From contig NZ_AP022560.1 in the NCBI RefSeq assembly GCF_010726085.1, positions 248,001 through 312,000 of the forward strand: a stretch of 64,000 bases of DNA. Reading direction: 5' to 3'. This DNA is from Mycolicibacterium moriokaense. Lineage in GTDB: Bacteria > Actinomycetota > Actinomycetes > Mycobacteriales > Mycobacteriaceae. Of this stretch, positions 27,750 through 37,434 are shown piece after piece. A program made the position numbers and the translations under genes. The notes below the pieces were generated by a model. That model ran no database searches and was not told the origin of the DNA. It worked only from the letters and a program-made list of their open reading frames with translations. Position 1 is the stretch's first letter. The number at the start of each line of letters is the position of its first letter.

Positions 27750-28390
27750 GAGGTGACCTGGTCCAGCTTCGCGATTTTGTAGGTGCCCTCGTCGGGCGCC
27801 ATCCGCAGCCGCAGGCGGTAGCCCTGCTCCTGGTCGGCGGCCTCGGAGTTGGTCACCTTCACCCGCACCGCGACCATGACGTCGAACGATCCGTCGTCGT
27901 TGTGTCGTTCGACGGCGGCCCGCATATCGGACACCTGCACCTTGACGTTCGCTGCCTGGTAGGCGTCCACCAGGACACCGCTGTACAGGCTGGCCTGTGC
28001 GCCGAAGTCACCCGTCGAGCATTCGATGATCTTCGACTGTGCGGCGGTCATCGCGGTGACATCGGGCGCATGGGTGGCCGCTACGCAGTCCCTGGCCGCC
28101 TGCAGGGCCGCCGCTTCCTTGAGCGCGTTGTCCTCGCTCTGCTGGTTCGCCTTCAGCGCGAGATAACCCCCGACCCCGCCTGCGGCGGCCAGGACCAACA
28201 GGCCGGCACATATCCCGCCGACCCAGCCGCGCCCGAGCCGTGACGGGCGGCGGGTGTCGGCCGGCTGGGCTTCTGCGGTTGGCTCTTCTGGTTCGGTGTT
28301 TTCTTGCTCTGTAGATACTGCTAACGACTCGTCGGGCGCCTGATCAGCATCGGTGGGGTTCAGCTGGCGGGTGCCAGCATCTCCTTCCAT
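27746..28390 (-). CDS. mam1A: Mce-associated membrane protein Mam1A (Rv0175-like)
   Basis: A 214-residue protein with an acidic tail, one transmembrane helix (about 57-80) and an extracytoplasmic Mam domain containing a cysteine pair (RDCVAATHAP and IIECSTGDF) that could form a disulfide. Its ATG lies 31 bases inside mce1F, preceded by AGGAG in that gene. It follows mce1F directly as in M. tuberculosis. Confidence 0.88.
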   Translation of the reverse strand: MEGDAGTRQLNPTDADQAPDESLAVSTEQENTEPEEPTAEAQPADTRRPSRLGRGWVGGICAGLLVLAAAGGVGGYLALKANQQSEDNALKEAAALQAARDCVAATHAPDVTAMTAAQSKIIECSTGDFGAQASLYSGVLVDAYQAANVKVQVSDMRAAVERHNDDGSFDVMVAVRVKVTNSEAADQEQGYRLRLRMAPDEGTYKIAKLDQVTS

Positions 28391-29925
28391 CCGTCGTCTC
28401 CTGGGTTACTTGAATTGCTGACGTTGTACCTGACGCCATCAGGTCCAACCACCTGCCCGCTAGCCGGGCTGTAGACGGCCGTGGAGCCGGGAGGCCCTGG
28501 TGCCGGAGTGTAGATGCACGGGTTGGGTTGCTGTCCACTGCACGTGACGGTGCCCTGGCCAGGAGGGCTGAGCGGGTCACTGATCGGCGCCGTGGACTGC
28601 GGCGGAGGCAGCTGGTCGGCGGGCGCCGGGTTCACACCGTTGTTGACCGTTGGCGCCGGGATGACACCCCGTCCGGGGTTTACCCCCTGGTCGCAGCGCG
28701 CACCTGGCGCCGGACAGGACAGGATCTGGTTCGGGTCGCCGTACCACGGGTTGGTGCCGAGCGGAACATACGGTTCGTTGCTGCGGCATTCCATCGGGGT
28801 GGCCGCCCGCTTACCCGGCACGTCGACGCACGGATAGTTGCGCGCGCCGCGAACGACGTTGCCCTGGTAGTCCTTCGGGATCTTGCAGTAGGTGTTCTTG
28901 GGCAGCGGCGCCATGCTCGTGTCGGCCGGCGAACGCCATTCGGATGCGGGCAGGAACCCGGTGAGGCACGGCGGCGGCTGGTTGATGGAGAGCGCGAGTG
29001 GCAGCTGACCGAGGTCCTCGAACAGCACACCCGCCTGCGCGGCCGCCGCGCCCTGCGGCAGGATCACCAGCGTCTGCTCCAGACCCTTGTTATAGCGCTT
29101 GAGCATGTCGATGACGATCGACAGGTTGGCGAGCGTCTGCGGCAACGAGTCCCGCACACCGCTGAACACCGCATTCACCTGGTCCGCCGTGGGCGCCGCC
29201 TGCTCGAGACCGCTGCGCAGCGCGGCATCCTGCTCGGCCGACTGCGAAGCGATGATGTTCAGATCGCGCGACCACTGCGCGATGTTGTCGCCGGACTGCA
29301 CCTGGCTGTCCAGGATCGGCGCCGAGTTGGCGATGATGTCGTTGACTTGCGGCAGGTTGTCCCTGAAGCCCTCCGCGAGGTTGGTGGTGGAGTCGACAAG
29401 TCGTTGCAGCGCCGGGCCCAAACCGCCTACGGCATTGGAGGTTTCGGTGAGCAGGGCGTCGATCTTCTCCTTGGGCAGCACGGCGAGTCCCTTGTTGGCC
29501 GCGTCCAGCGCGGGACCGACCTCGCTCGGCACGGTGCTCTCGGTGATGGTCGAGCCGGGACTCAGGTACTGACCGGGGTTACCGGTCGACACCAGGTCCA
29601 GGTACTGCTCGCCGATGGCCGACACCGAATGCACGTTCGCCGTCGCATCCGCGGGGATCTTGTACCGGTTGTCGATGCTCATCGTCGCGCGCGCACCCCG
29701 CTCGGTGGGCACGACGCTGGTGACCTTTCCAATCTGGGTGCCGCGGTACGTCACGTTGGCCGTCGCGTACAGGCCACCGGAACGCGGCAGTTCGGCGTGC
29801 AGTTCGTACTGCCCGATGCCGACGAGGCTGGGCAGGCGCAGGTAGTACCAACCCAGCACCACGACCGCGATGAGCGTCAGGATGGTGAACAGCACCAACT
29901 GGACCTTGATCAATCTGGTCAACAC
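28360..29925 (-). CDS. mce1F: Mce family protein Mce1F
   Basis: A 521-residue subunit of the Mce1 fatty/mycolic acid importer. One N-terminal transmembrane helix (about 8-29) is followed by the MCE domain (YELHAELPRSGGLYATANVTYRG, split; TQIGKVTSV), a long helical tunnel region (about 145-310) and a Cys/Pro-rich C-terminal tail with several cysteine pairs. It starts 3 bases after the mce1E stop. It is the last mce subunit before the mam genes. Confidence 0.95.
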   Translation of the reverse strand: MLTRLIKVQLVLFTILTLIAVVVLGWYYLRLPSLVGIGQYELHAELPRSGGLYATANVTYRGTQIGKVTSVVPTERGARATMSIDNRYKIPADATANVHSVSAIGEQYLDLVSTGNPGQYLSPGSTITESTVPSEVGPALDAANKGLAVLPKEKIDALLTETSNAVGGLGPALQRLVDSTTNLAEGFRDNLPQVNDIIANSAPILDSQVQSGDNIAQWSRDLNIIASQSAEQDAALRSGLEQAAPTADQVNAVFSGVRDSLPQTLANLSIVIDMLKRYNKGLEQTLVILPQGAAAAQAGVLFEDLGQLPLALSINQPPPCLTGFLPASEWRSPADTSMAPLPKNTYCKIPKDYQGNVVRGARNYPCVDVPGKRAATPMECRSNEPYVPLGTNPWYGDPNQILSCPAPGARCDQGVNPGRGVIPAPTVNNGVNPAPADQLPPPQSTAPISDPLSPPGQGTVTCSGQQPNPCIYTPAPGPPGSTAVYSPASGQVVGPDGVRYNVSNSSNPGDDGWKEMLAPAS

Positions 29926-29928
29926 TGC

Positions 29929-31089
29929 TCACTCACCCCTTTCCACAAGCGGTCCGCCCGGAACGTTGTGCGGGTTCGGCGTGAAGCGAACATCCGGGAT
30001 CATGGTCGCCGGATCGCGTCCCCAAGCCTGCTCGAGTGCCCGCAGCATGCCCGAGACTCCCGTTCCCGACAGGATGGTGTTGTCGAGTGCGGACAGCGTC
30101 AGGTCGACCGTCAGCGAGGCGTTGAGGTAGTCACCACGCACCACCTTCGGCACGTTCTCGATCGAGAACGGTGCGGTGAGAAGCAGTTTCAGCGCGCCGA
30201 TGACGTACGGCGACGCCCGGCCCAGCTGCTTCAGTGGCCGCTGCAGGTTCTGCAGGTTGGTGTGCAGGTTGTCGCTCGCGGGCGCCAACGCGTTGTCCGC
30301 GGCGAGGCTGATGCGGCCGAGCGCCTCGACGGCGTCGGCGAACAGGTCGCGGGTGTCGGCGAAATGCTTGATCAGCGGCGGGAACTCGGTCAGCACCTGA
30401 TCCAGCGTGTCGTTGCGCTGCGCCACGATCGACAACAGCCGGTTGGTGGAGTCGATGGCGCGGGTGATGTCCTCGGTCTGCTTGTTCAGCTCGTCGGTGA
30501 ACGTGTCGAGCTTGTTGAGGAACTCCCGGATCTGGTCGGCCCGCCCGTTGAGCACATTAAAGATCTCGGTCTGGATCGTCTCGAGGTTCTGCACCCCGCC
30601 GCCACGCAGGATGGTGGCGATGCTCGCCAGCACCCGCTCGGTGCTCGGGAACGCCGAGCTGTTCTTCAACGGAATGGTGTCGCCGTTGCGCAGCGGTTGA
30701 TCCGACGGATCAGGCGGCGGCTCCAGCTCGACGTGCTGACTGCCCAACAGGCTGGTCTGGCCGATCCTGGCCAGCGCGTTGGACGGCAACCCGAGGTTGG
30801 GTTCCATGTCCAGGGTCAGCGTCGCCACCCAGTTCTTCAGCTCGATCGACCGGACCCGTCCAACGAACACATCGGCGACCCGGACACGGCTGTTGACGTT
30901 GAGCGCCAACGTATCCGGCATCTGGACGTAGACGGTCATCCGCTGCGAACCGGTGCCAGGACCGCCGGGCAGCTCCACATTGGAGATGCCCCGCCATGGC
31001 CACACACCGCACGAACTGAGCACCAGCGCGACCGCGGCGAGCGCGACGGTGCGTAGCGCGATTCGACTCCATCTGCGACCGGTCATCAT
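29929..31089 (-). CDS. mce1E: Mce family lipoprotein Mce1E (LprK)
   Basis: A 386-residue Mce subunit and the only lipoprotein of the set: signal peptide with lipobox LSSC (VALVLSSCGVWPW, cysteine near residue 27). The MCE domain (RMTVYVQMPDTLALNVNSRV) is followed by the helical segment that builds the periplasmic tube. E subunits anchor the complex by acylation. Start ATG shares bases with the mce1D stop. Confidence 0.95.
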   Translation of the reverse strand: MMTGRRWSRIALRTVALAAVALVLSSCGVWPWRGISNVELPGGPGTGSQRMTVYVQMPDTLALNVNSRVRVADVFVGRVRSIELKNWVATLTLDMEPNLGLPSNALARIGQTSLLGSQHVELEPPPDPSDQPLRNGDTIPLKNSSAFPSTERVLASIATILRGGGVQNLETIQTEIFNVLNGRADQIREFLNKLDTFTDELNKQTEDITRAIDSTNRLLSIVAQRNDTLDQVLTEFPPLIKHFADTRDLFADAVEALGRISLAADNALAPASDNLHTNLQNLQRPLKQLGRASPYVIGALKLLLTAPFSIENVPKVVRGDYLNASLTVDLTLSALDNTILSGTGVSGMLRALEQAWGRDPATMIPDVRFTPNPHNVPGGPLVERGE

Positions 31090-32738
31090 CAGCCTGCCTC
31101 AGCGGGTAGCGGTGGTCCGGCGGGTACGGCGGCGGGTGCCGCCGGTGCGGGTCCGGGGCCGGGCCCCGGAGCGGGGATCGGACCTGTCAGCGCCGCACTG
31201 CCCGGGTCACCCGGGATCACACCGGGAGCGGGGCCCGGCGGCGGTCCCGGCTGCGGGTACCACGGTGGCGGCAGCGGGGTGTTCTCCGTGTACGCGTTCG
31301 GTGGGCCGGCCTGATGCGGACCGCCGAAGGTGGGCGGCGCAGGCGGGATCACGCAGTCCGGACCGCCCATCAGCTCGGCGAGGCACTCCGGGAACATCAT
31401 GTTCGCGGTGAACGGCTGCACCTCGATGCCCTGCATACCGGGTGCGGCCACCCAACCCTGCTCGTGGTTGCCGTGGGAGAACAACGTGTCGCGCGACCAG
31501 ATGCCGGGCACGGTCGTGTCCTTGTAGCCCGGCGGCGGCTGCAGCCTGGGCTCGGAGTACGCGACCTGCTTGGGCAGCGTCATCGCCGAGGTGAACTGGT
31601 TGACACCGAAGGGCGGGAAGTTGAACTTGATTGCATCCAGGATCGGGGCGAGGTACTGCGCGCACATCTCGGCCGACTCCTGATAGCCCAACCGGCTACC
31701 TGCCTGAATCGAACTGCAGATGAACTGAATCGGGTTGGCGAAGTTGTTGATGACCGGGATGCCCATCACGCCACCGGTGACCGGCGAGATGATGTTCATC
31801 AGGTTGGCGCCCAGCGTGGGGAACACGTGCAGTGCGGTCTCCAGCCCGTCCTTCGACTCGGGCTGCAGGATCGCGTTGGTGGTGTCCGCCAGGTTGTTGA
31901 TGTCGTGCGTCAACACCTCGGCGTTCTCGTCGAGGAACTGCCGCGTGGTCGACAGCAGCGAGTTGAGATCCTGCAGCGCGTTGGCGACCTCGCGGTTGGT
32001 GTTGGTGAACGCACTGGTGAATGTCGCGAGATCGTTGTTCAGCGCGACGAACTGCTGATCGCTCTTGTAGAGCGCGTTGACGAACAGCGCCAAACTCTTG
32101 ACCACACCGAAGAAGTCGCCCCGGCCCTCGTTGAGTGTGAACAGTGCCTCGGAGAGCCCGTTCAGCGTCCGGTTGAGCTCCTCACCCTTACCCGCGAATC
32201 CGTCGGCGGCCGATTCGATGATGTCGCCGAACGGGCCCTTGGGCTGTTCGGGAGTCGGCCCCAGGTCCTGCAGGATGCGGTTGATGGAGTCGCGGAGCTG
32301 GTCGTACTCCACTGGGATCTGCGTGCGGTCGATCGGGATGACCGCGTTGTCCTCCATCACCGGTCCGCCCGTGTACGGCGGTGACAACTGGATGACGCGG
32401 GACGCGACCAGGCTCGGGTTCAGGATCGACGCGGTAGCGTTGGCGGGCACCTTGAACTTGTTGTCGTAGCTGAAGGTGACCTTCATCTTGTCGCCGGCCG
32501 GCTCAATCGAGTCGATCGTCCCGACCTTGACACCCATGATCTGGATCTTGTCGCCGGGGTACAGGGCCAGCGTCTCGCTGAAATAAGCGACGACGGTGTT
32601 GGTGGTCAGCTTCTTGTACAGGTTCCAGCCCACGAAAACGGCCACCAGGCCGAGGATCACCACGAGGGTGCCGATGATGACCGCGGCACGAGAAACGTGC
32701 GGCAGCTTCAGGTTTCGAACGTTGAAGATCGTTGACAT
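31089..32738 (-). CDS. mce1D: Mce family protein Mce1D
   Basis: A 549-residue Mce subunit: N-terminal transmembrane helix (about 18-40), MCE domain with GDKIQIMGVKVGTIDSIEP, a long helical tunnel domain to about residue 340 and a Pro/Gly/Ala-rich C-terminal tail (from about 460) that is extended and low-complexity. Mce1C and Mce1D both carry such tails here. It lies 13 bases downstream of mce1C in the operon. Confidence 0.95.
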   Translation of the reverse strand: MSTIFNVRNLKLPHVSRAAVIIGTLVVILGLVAVFVGWNLYKKLTTNTVVAYFSETLALYPGDKIQIMGVKVGTIDSIEPAGDKMKVTFSYDNKFKVPANATASILNPSLVASRVIQLSPPYTGGPVMEDNAVIPIDRTQIPVEYDQLRDSINRILQDLGPTPEQPKGPFGDIIESAADGFAGKGEELNRTLNGLSEALFTLNEGRGDFFGVVKSLALFVNALYKSDQQFVALNNDLATFTSAFTNTNREVANALQDLNSLLSTTRQFLDENAEVLTHDINNLADTTNAILQPESKDGLETALHVFPTLGANLMNIISPVTGGVMGIPVINNFANPIQFICSSIQAGSRLGYQESAEMCAQYLAPILDAIKFNFPPFGVNQFTSAMTLPKQVAYSEPRLQPPPGYKDTTVPGIWSRDTLFSHGNHEQGWVAAPGMQGIEVQPFTANMMFPECLAELMGGPDCVIPPAPPTFGGPHQAGPPNAYTENTPLPPPWYPQPGPPPGPAPGVIPGDPGSAALTGPIPAPGPGPGPAPAAPAAVPAGPPLPAEAG

Positions 32739-32751
32739 CGGTTACACCCCC

Positions 32752-34323
32752 CTACTGTCCCTGCGAAAGTGGTGGAAGGAACGGCGGGTTCCCTGGCAAT
32801 GGCGGTGTGCCGGCGGGCCCTGCGTCCGGTCCCGGCCCCGGCGGTGGCGGCGGCCCGGTCAAGGCCGGTGGCAGCGGGGCGATCCCCGGCGTGAAGTCCG
32901 GCGGCAGCGGAGGCTGCGGACCCACCGGAACCGTGCGGGCGCCGGGCGGGGCAGGCGGCAGCGCCGCGGGCACCCCGGGCATATCCGGCGAGATCTGGCC
33001 CGGGATCGCGGCCGCGGGCACACCCGGCGACGGCTGCGGTCCGTGCGCGTTGGGGTCGGACGTGACCACGTCGGGCGGCCCGTAGGCGGGACCACCGAAC
33101 GGTCCGATCGACAGATTCGCGCACGGCAGCGGGTTGGCCGCGGTCGGGATGCCGTCGGGCGGCGGCGTGTACGAGCACGGCGAGCCCTTCAGCACACCGG
33201 GTCCCGGATGTTCCGGCGTGCCTTCCAGCACGGCGGGCCCAGGCGCCGGAGCACCGTTCGGGAACCGGGTCCCGTTCGGATCCGGGAAGCGCCAGGCGGG
33301 CAGACCCGCGTCGCCCCAGAACTTTTCGGGATCGATACCGCGCTTCTTGAACGCGGCATCGACGAAGGGTTGCAGTATCTGGCCGGGCAAAAGGTTGACC
33401 AGCATGACCTTGAAGTAGGGGCCGGAGGCGACCGCCTCACCGAGCGACGCCACGAAGCTGGCGACCGTGGTGAGGGTGTCCATCAGGTCATAGCGGCGCG
33501 CGGAGAGGACGTCGCTGATCACGCGCAGTTGTTCGAGCACCCGGTTCAGATTCGGGTTGTCGTTGATGAAACCCTCGATCTGCTCGGAGAATGCGCCGAC
33601 GCGTTCGAGCAGCATGCTGACGGCGTACTGCCGTTCGTTGATGGCGGCCAGCAGCTGCTGGGCGTTGACCAACAGCTTGTTGATCTGTTCGCCGCGGTTA
33701 CCGAGGATGCCTGCGATCTGGTTGGCGTTGGCCAACAGTTGCTTGATCTGGTCGTCGCGCTTACCGATGGTCTCGGAGAACCGCGCCACGCCGTCGAGTG
33801 CGGCGCTCAGGTGCGGATAGGTCTGGTCGATGGTCTCCGACAGCACGTTCAGCGATCGCTTCACGGTCTCGGTGTCCCAGTTCGACGACGCCTCGGTCAC
33901 GTCGAAGAACGCATCGTAGATCTGGTACGGCGTGGTGGTCTGACCGAGCGGCAGAGTCCCGTTGGCTCGCAACGATGTTGACCCGCGCGGCTCGATCTCG
34001 ATGTTGCGGCGGCCGAGGATGGTGTCGGTACGGATGGCCGCCCGGCTCTCGGTCCCGATCTGCGTGCCGCCGAGCGAGAAGCCGATCCTGACCTTGTCGC
34101 CGACGATCTCCGCGCTGCGCACCAGGCCGACGTCCACGCCCGCTATGCGCACCTTGTCACCGTTGAGGAGGCCACCGGTGTCGGAGAACTCCGCGTAGTA
34201 GGTGGGTGTCGCGAACAGCATCGGCACGCTGGCGAAGCTCTGCCCGACACCGATCACGAGGATGAGGACAAGAATGCCCATCAGCCCGTTACGGACGCGG
34301 TTCGATCCCTCCAGAGTTCTCAT
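32752..34323 (-). CDS. mce1C: Mce family protein Mce1C
   Basis: A 523-residue Mce subunit with N-terminal helix (about 13-34), MCE domain (YYAEFSDTGGLLNGDKVRIA, then GVDVGLV), helical tunnel domain and a long Pro-rich tail (about 380-523) that probably extends into the cell wall. The ATG overlapping the mce1B stop (ATGA) was preferred to an upstream GTG four codons earlier. Confidence 0.94.
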   Translation of the reverse strand: MRTLEGSNRVRNGLMGILVLILVIGVGQSFASVPMLFATPTYYAEFSDTGGLLNGDKVRIAGVDVGLVRSAEIVGDKVRIGFSLGGTQIGTESRAAIRTDTILGRRNIEIEPRGSTSLRANGTLPLGQTTTPYQIYDAFFDVTEASSNWDTETVKRSLNVLSETIDQTYPHLSAALDGVARFSETIGKRDDQIKQLLANANQIAGILGNRGEQINKLLVNAQQLLAAINERQYAVSMLLERVGAFSEQIEGFINDNPNLNRVLEQLRVISDVLSARRYDLMDTLTTVASFVASLGEAVASGPYFKVMLVNLLPGQILQPFVDAAFKKRGIDPEKFWGDAGLPAWRFPDPNGTRFPNGAPAPGPAVLEGTPEHPGPGVLKGSPCSYTPPPDGIPTAANPLPCANLSIGPFGGPAYGPPDVVTSDPNAHGPQPSPGVPAAAIPGQISPDMPGVPAALPPAPPGARTVPVGPQPPLPPDFTPGIAPLPPALTGPPPPPGPGPDAGPAGTPPLPGNPPFLPPLSQGQ

Positions 34324-35351
34324 TGCGGCGTGCACCTACCCGACGGCTGGCTGAAGAGTTTCACCGTCCGCACCGGACCACCGGGCTGCAGACCGTTCAT
34401 CCGGATCGAGATGTCGCAGGAATAGAAGTTGAAGAAGTCACCGTAGATACCACCCGCGCGCCCGATGATCTTGAACGCCGTGGGGAGCCTGGTGAGGATG
34501 TCGTTGAGCTTGTCCTTCTGGTCGACCAGCGGCTGCTGAACGGCCTCGAGATTGCTGACCGTGCTCTGCAGCACCGGGCGGTTGTCCGCCAGCAGATCCG
34601 CGATTGTCCCTGCGGCATCGCTGATTTCGGCCACCGACGTGGCGATGGGATCGCGGCGGTCGTTCAGCCCCGTGATCAGCGCCTGGAAGTCCTGCACCGT
34701 CTCGTCGAACTGCTGCTGATGCTTGACCGTCGTATCGAGCACGGTGTTGAGGTTCTTGATCACCTCTCCGATCGCCTGGTCGCGGTCCGCCAGCGCCGAC
34801 GTCAGTGACGCGGTCTGGTCGAGGATGTCGTTGATCGTGCCGCCCTGCCCCTGGAACACCGTGATGATCGACTGGGCGATGGTGTTGACCTTGTCCGGAT
34901 CGAGGGCCCGGAACACCGGGCGGAATCCGCCGATCAGCGCGTCGAGATCCAGTGCGGGCTCGGTGCGGTCGATCGGGATGGTGCCGCCGGCGGGCAGCCG
35001 CCGGTCGCTCTCGCCCCGCTTGAGCTCCATATACCGATCGCCGATGAGGTTGAGGTAGCGGATCGACGCGGTGGTGCCCTCATAGAGCGGCAGCGAGCGG
35101 TCGACGTTGAAGTCGACCCGGACCTGCGATCCGTTGTTGATGAGCTCGACCTTGGAGACCTTGCCCACTTCCACACCCGACGCGCGGACGAACTGCCCTT
35201 CCCTAAGCCCGCTGGCGTTCGAGAACACCGCGGAGTACCCGGTGGTGCGGTCGAAACGCACCTGGCCGAACACCACGATGATGATCGCGGTGAACAGCAA
35301 CAGCACCAGGGAGAAGGCGCCGAGCTTGATGGCTGTACCGGTGATTTTCAT
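34320..35351 (-). CDS. mce1B: Mce family protein Mce1B
   Basis: A 343-residue Mce subunit, close to the M. tuberculosis length of 346 as I recall it. It has an N-terminal helix (LGAFSLVLLLFTAIIIVVF, about 9-27), an MCE domain (LREGQFVRASGVEVGKVSKV) and the helical tube region; it lacks a Pro-rich tail. The ATG overlaps the mce1A stop (ATGA); a longer in-frame reading lies inside mce1A. Confidence 0.95.
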   Translation of the reverse strand: MKITGTAIKLGAFSLVLLLFTAIIIVVFGQVRFDRTTGYSAVFSNASGLREGQFVRASGVEVGKVSKVELINNGSQVRVDFNVDRSLPLYEGTTASIRYLNLIGDRYMELKRGESDRRLPAGGTIPIDRTEPALDLDALIGGFRPVFRALDPDKVNTIAQSIITVFQGQGGTINDILDQTASLTSALADRDQAIGEVIKNLNTVLDTTVKHQQQFDETVQDFQALITGLNDRRDPIATSVAEISDAAGTIADLLADNRPVLQSTVSNLEAVQQPLVDQKDKLNDILTRLPTAFKIIGRAGGIYGDFFNFYSCDISIRMNGLQPGGPVRTVKLFSQPSGRCTPQ

Positions 35352-36559
35352 GGGTTGATCGTGTTCTCCCCCACCTGGCGACCCCAGACGTACTCGATCA
35401 GGATCGGCTGGCCCAACTCGAAGTGGTTGTACGGCGCGATCGAGACGCCGGTATCCATCACGAGGTAGGGGGCCGGCCACAGGTCACGCGTGATCGGCTG
35501 CCAGCAACCGGGCTTGCCCTCGGGACCGCCCCTGGCGTTCACCCGCGGCAGGTTGTCCGGGTAGACGTAGGGGTTGCCCGCGCCCATGAGTCCCGTCAGC
35601 GTCCGCAGCGAGTAACCGTTGCCGCCGAGCGAGGCGGCCACCTTCGGTTCGACGTCGTGGAAGTTGCGGATCGTGCAGAACAGCGCCGGGCTGTACTCGT
35701 CGAGGATCTCCGACGGGCGGATCAGATCCGCGGCGCCGCGAACCAGATACGGACCGCCGCGCTCGAAGACGTCGGCGCCGGTGTTGCCGAAGCCGACCGC
35801 GGCCATCAGCGCCTGGTCGATGTTGCCCTGCTGCTGGTTGAGCGTGCGGGCGGTGGTCACCGCGTTCTGTAGGCCGTCGAACAGATCCGGTGAGGCGTCG
35901 GCGTACACGTCACCGAGATCGGCGAGCAACTGGTTGTCGCGCCGGATCTGGGGCATCCGCGGATTGATGTCGGACAGGATCTCGTTGCCGTTGATGATCG
36001 ACTGGCCGAAACGGTCACCCAGGCCGTCGAGCGCCTCGGCAGTGGCGGACAGCGTCTGATTCAGCTTGATCGGATCCACCTGCTGCGCCAGCGACACCAC
36101 CGTCTCGAACAGGGTGTTGAACTCGGTGGTCACCGATGTCACGTCGATCACGTCGGATGGTGTAATCCGCTGCGGTGATGGATCTTTCGGCGAGGTGAAC
36201 GAGATGTACTTGTTGCCGAACACCGTCGTCGCACTGATGTCGGCCTGCACGTTCTTCGGAATCAGCTTGATGTATTTGGGATCTACGTCGAGGACGATCT
36301 TCGCCCGCGGCTCACCGTCGACATCCACCGCGTTGATCGTGGCCACCCGGCCGATCTCCACGCCGTTGAAGGTGACTTTCGCGCCGGGATCCATCGACAG
36401 GCCCGCCCGCGCCGACATCATCGTCAGCTGTTCGCGCGGCATGAAGTCCCCGCGGAACTGGAAATACACCAGCACCAGTGCGGCGATCGTCAAGAGCGAC
36501 AACACCAGTCCCGCCAGCTTGTACGGCGGGGTGCGGGGCGAGTTCAGCGGCGCGGTCAT
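35348..36559 (-). CDS. mce1A: Mce family protein Mce1A
   Basis: A 403-residue Mce subunit, about 50 residues shorter than I recall for M. tuberculosis Mce1A (454); the C-terminal tail is missing here. N-terminal helix (about 15-34), MCE domain (GLSMDPGAKVTFNGVEIGRV) and helical region are intact. It is the first mce gene after the permease pair, 4 bases from yrbE1B. Together the six Mce1 proteins form the lipid-conducting tube. Confidence 0.95.
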   Translation of the reverse strand: MTAPLNSPRTPPYKLAGLVLSLLTIAALVLVYFQFRGDFMPREQLTMMSARAGLSMDPGAKVTFNGVEIGRVATINAVDVDGEPRAKIVLDVDPKYIKLIPKNVQADISATTVFGNKYISFTSPKDPSPQRITPSDVIDVTSVTTEFNTLFETVVSLAQQVDPIKLNQTLSATAEALDGLGDRFGQSIINGNEILSDINPRMPQIRRDNQLLADLGDVYADASPDLFDGLQNAVTTARTLNQQQGNIDQALMAAVGFGNTGADVFERGGPYLVRGAADLIRPSEILDEYSPALFCTIRNFHDVEPKVAASLGGNGYSLRTLTGLMGAGNPYVYPDNLPRVNARGGPEGKPGCWQPITRDLWPAPYLVMDTGVSIAPYNHFELGQPILIEYVWGRQVGENTINP

Positions 36560-36563
36560 GGCG

Positions 36564-37433
36564 CTACACCGTCAAGTTGAAGTTCGGGTCGACGCCATAG
36601 AGCGCCAACGACGCGAACAGGACCACACACACGATCGCGACAAGGGATGCGCGCATCGACCGGCCGACGGCCTCGCCGACGCCCACCGGTCCGCCGCTGG
36701 CGAAATAGCCGTAATAGCAATGGTTGAGCATCACGATGACCGAGATGATGATCGCCTGAACGAACGACCACATGACGTCATCGGGGCGCAGGAACGTGCG
36801 GAAGTAGTGCTCGTAGGTGCCGATCGACTGTCCGTAGAAGAACGTCGTGGTGACCTGGGCCGACAGGAAGCTCATGATGATCGCCATCGCGTACAGCGGG
36901 ATGATCACGATGAAGCCGGCCATGATGCGGGTGGACACCAGGTAGGAGATGGACTTGATGCCCATTACCTCCAGCGCGTCGATCTCCTCGCTGATCCGCA
37001 TGGCGCCCAACTCTGCGGTGGCACCGGCGCCGACGGTGGCGGCCAGCGCCTGTCCCGCGACGACGGGTGCAGCGATGCGCACGTTGATCAGCGCGGCGAA
37101 GAATCCGGTGAACGCCTCGACGCCGATGTTGCCCAGCGATGCGAAGCCCTGGATGGCGACGAGGGATGAACCGGACAGCGTCACGAAACCGACGATCGCC
37201 ACGGTGCCGCCGATGACAGCCATCGCACCGGTGCCCATGCCGATCTCGGCGATCAGCCGCAGGGTTTCCCTGCGGTAGTAGCGCAGCGCGTGACCGATGG
37301 ACCCGATCGCGGTGACGACGAACCACGCGACGTGGCCGACGCTGTCGAGGAACCGGGCCGGAGCGGTGATGACATCCGCCCCGCGGGAGAACCCCCGCGG
37401 AAACCGAGAACGCAGGACCTGGGTCGTGCTCAC
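36564..37433 (-). CDS. yrbE1B: Mce1 permease subunit YrbE1B
   Basis: A 289-residue MlaE-type permease, exactly the M. tuberculosis length. Five or six membrane helices and the EQ-loop-like motif ISEEIDALEVMGI (about 155-167), which contacts the MceG ATPase, are present. The GTG start (VSTTQVLRS) lies one base after the yrbE1A stop; an upstream ATG would lie in yrbE1A. Confidence 0.95.
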   Translation of the reverse strand: MSTTQVLRSRFPRGFSRGADVITAPARFLDSVGHVAWFVVTAIGSIGHALRYYRRETLRLIAEIGMGTGAMAVIGGTVAIVGFVTLSGSSLVAIQGFASLGNIGVEAFTGFFAALINVRIAAPVVAGQALAATVGAGATAELGAMRISEEIDALEVMGIKSISYLVSTRIMAGFIVIIPLYAMAIIMSFLSAQVTTTFFYGQSIGTYEHYFRTFLRPDDVMWSFVQAIIISVIVMLNHCYYGYFASGGPVGVGEAVGRSMRASLVAIVCVVLFASLALYGVDPNFNLTV

Positions 37434-37434
37434 G

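Noticed and set aside
28528..31056. An 842-codon open frame on the forward strand opposite mce1E-mce1F
   Set aside because: It lies entirely antisense to well-supported mce genes, its product is Arg/Gln/Val-rich without domains, and such long antisense frames are common in GC-rich codon-biased DNA.
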